From Clostridiales bacterium UBA6330 (GTDB lineage: Bacteria; Bacillota; Clostridia; Oscillospirales; CAG-272), in contig DJSQ01000001.1 of assembly GCA_002438075.1 (NCBI GenBank), positions 1 through 5,538 on the forward strand: a stretch of 5,538 nucleotides of DNA. Reading direction: 5' to 3'. How positions within the stretch are numbered: position 1 is the stretch's first letter; the number at the start of each line of letters is the position of its first letter. Under the pieces are notes generated by a model that saw nothing but the letters and a program-made list of their open reading frames with translations, was not told the DNA's origin and did no database searches. The position numbers and the translations under genes were made by a program. Positions 5,437-5,538 of this stretch are shown piece by piece.

Positions 5437-5522
5437 AAGACCTTGGAGGCGCAGGGAGACCCCTTTCGGAGGGGTCTCCCTACCCTCCAAACCTCCCTGA
5501 CCCACCCCGAACTTCCCCCAAG
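5437..5522 (+). repeat. Structured interspersed repeat, copy 2 (3' of the oxidoreductase operon)
   Basis: This begins 12 nt past the stop codon with the same 19-nt block as copy 1 (5437-5455). A compact core follows, then the shared 22-nt block at 5481-5502 and the shared GAACTTCCCCCAAG at 5509-5522, with the same 6-nt spacing between the last two as in copy 1. Here the core is a single hairpin and not three. The outer arms TTGGAGG (5443-5449) and CCTCCAA (5484-5490) are identical to those of copy 1. The element probably continues past the window edge. Confidence 0.75.
5454..5480 (+). terminator. GC-rich hairpin, possible transcript end of the oxidoreductase operon
   Basis: GGGAGACCCC pairs perfectly with GGGGTCTCCC around TTTCGGA. 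It is very stable and sits 28 nt past the stop codon, but CCCTACCC follows it and no U-tract, so it is more likely an mRNA-stabilising or processing structure than a classical intrinsic terminator. Confidence 0.35.
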
Positions 5523-5538
5523 AGCACCCGCCCTTGCA

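Noticed and set aside
1..5538. CRISPR array, tRNA or rRNA gene, transposase or phage gene
   Set aside because: I saw no regularly spaced direct repeats, no tRNA cloverleaf, no rRNA-like sequence, and no frame resembling a recombinase or phage protein.

Overview
The window looks like chromosomal DNA from a GC-rich member of the Clostridia (Firmicutes), perhaps a gut Oscillospirales-type lineage. The reasons are a canonical T-box riboswitch, strong purine-rich Shine-Dalgarno sites, sigma-A-type promoters and a lipoprotein-type solute-binding protein. The lineage is an inference, since no rRNA or marker gene is present.

The layout is two divergent operons that start from a shared intergenic region at about 3260-3500. 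The leftward (minus-strand) operon begins with a near-consensus promoter (TTGACA, 17 bp, TACAAT) and a leader of roughly 300 nt that folds as a complete T-box: Stem I with kink-turn, specifier loop and AGAGAG/GGUGG distal elements, then Stem II and III regions, then mutually exclusive antiterminator and terminator. Next come three genes: a lipoprotein substrate-binding protein of the ABC_sub_bind (TrpX) family, a LivH-like permease (TrpY type) and an ATPase (TrpZ type). The last two overlap by 8 bp. The specifier reads UAC (Tyr), and the T-box bulge UGGU predicts a tRNA with discriminator A. Both fit tRNA-Tyr and not tRNA-Trp, so the transporter is predicted to import tyrosine or a related aromatic compound when charged tRNA-Tyr runs low.

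The rightward (plus-strand) operon has an extended -10 promoter (TGC-TATAAT), a short palindrome just after the predicted transcription start, and two translationally coupled genes (TGATG overlap). The first is a canonical Gfo/Idh/MocA NAD(P)-dependent oxidoreductase. The second is a shorter, divergent homologue without a recognisable GxGxxG/A nucleotide-binding motif. Their substrate cannot be read from the sequence.

Both operons end within about a dozen bases of related copies of one structured repeat. Each copy lies in the same orientation relative to its own operon, so together they form an inverted pair about 5.2 kb apart around the locus. The arms are nearly identical (exact blocks of 19, 22 and 14 nt), but the hairpin core differs. 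The left copy is followed by a large multi-segment inverted repeat. The left copy also carries an 18-nt stretch matching the T-box antiterminator at 17 of 18 positions. The repeat family and this match are the least explained items in the window. The T-box/transporter pairing with a tyrosine specifier is the clearest functional prediction.
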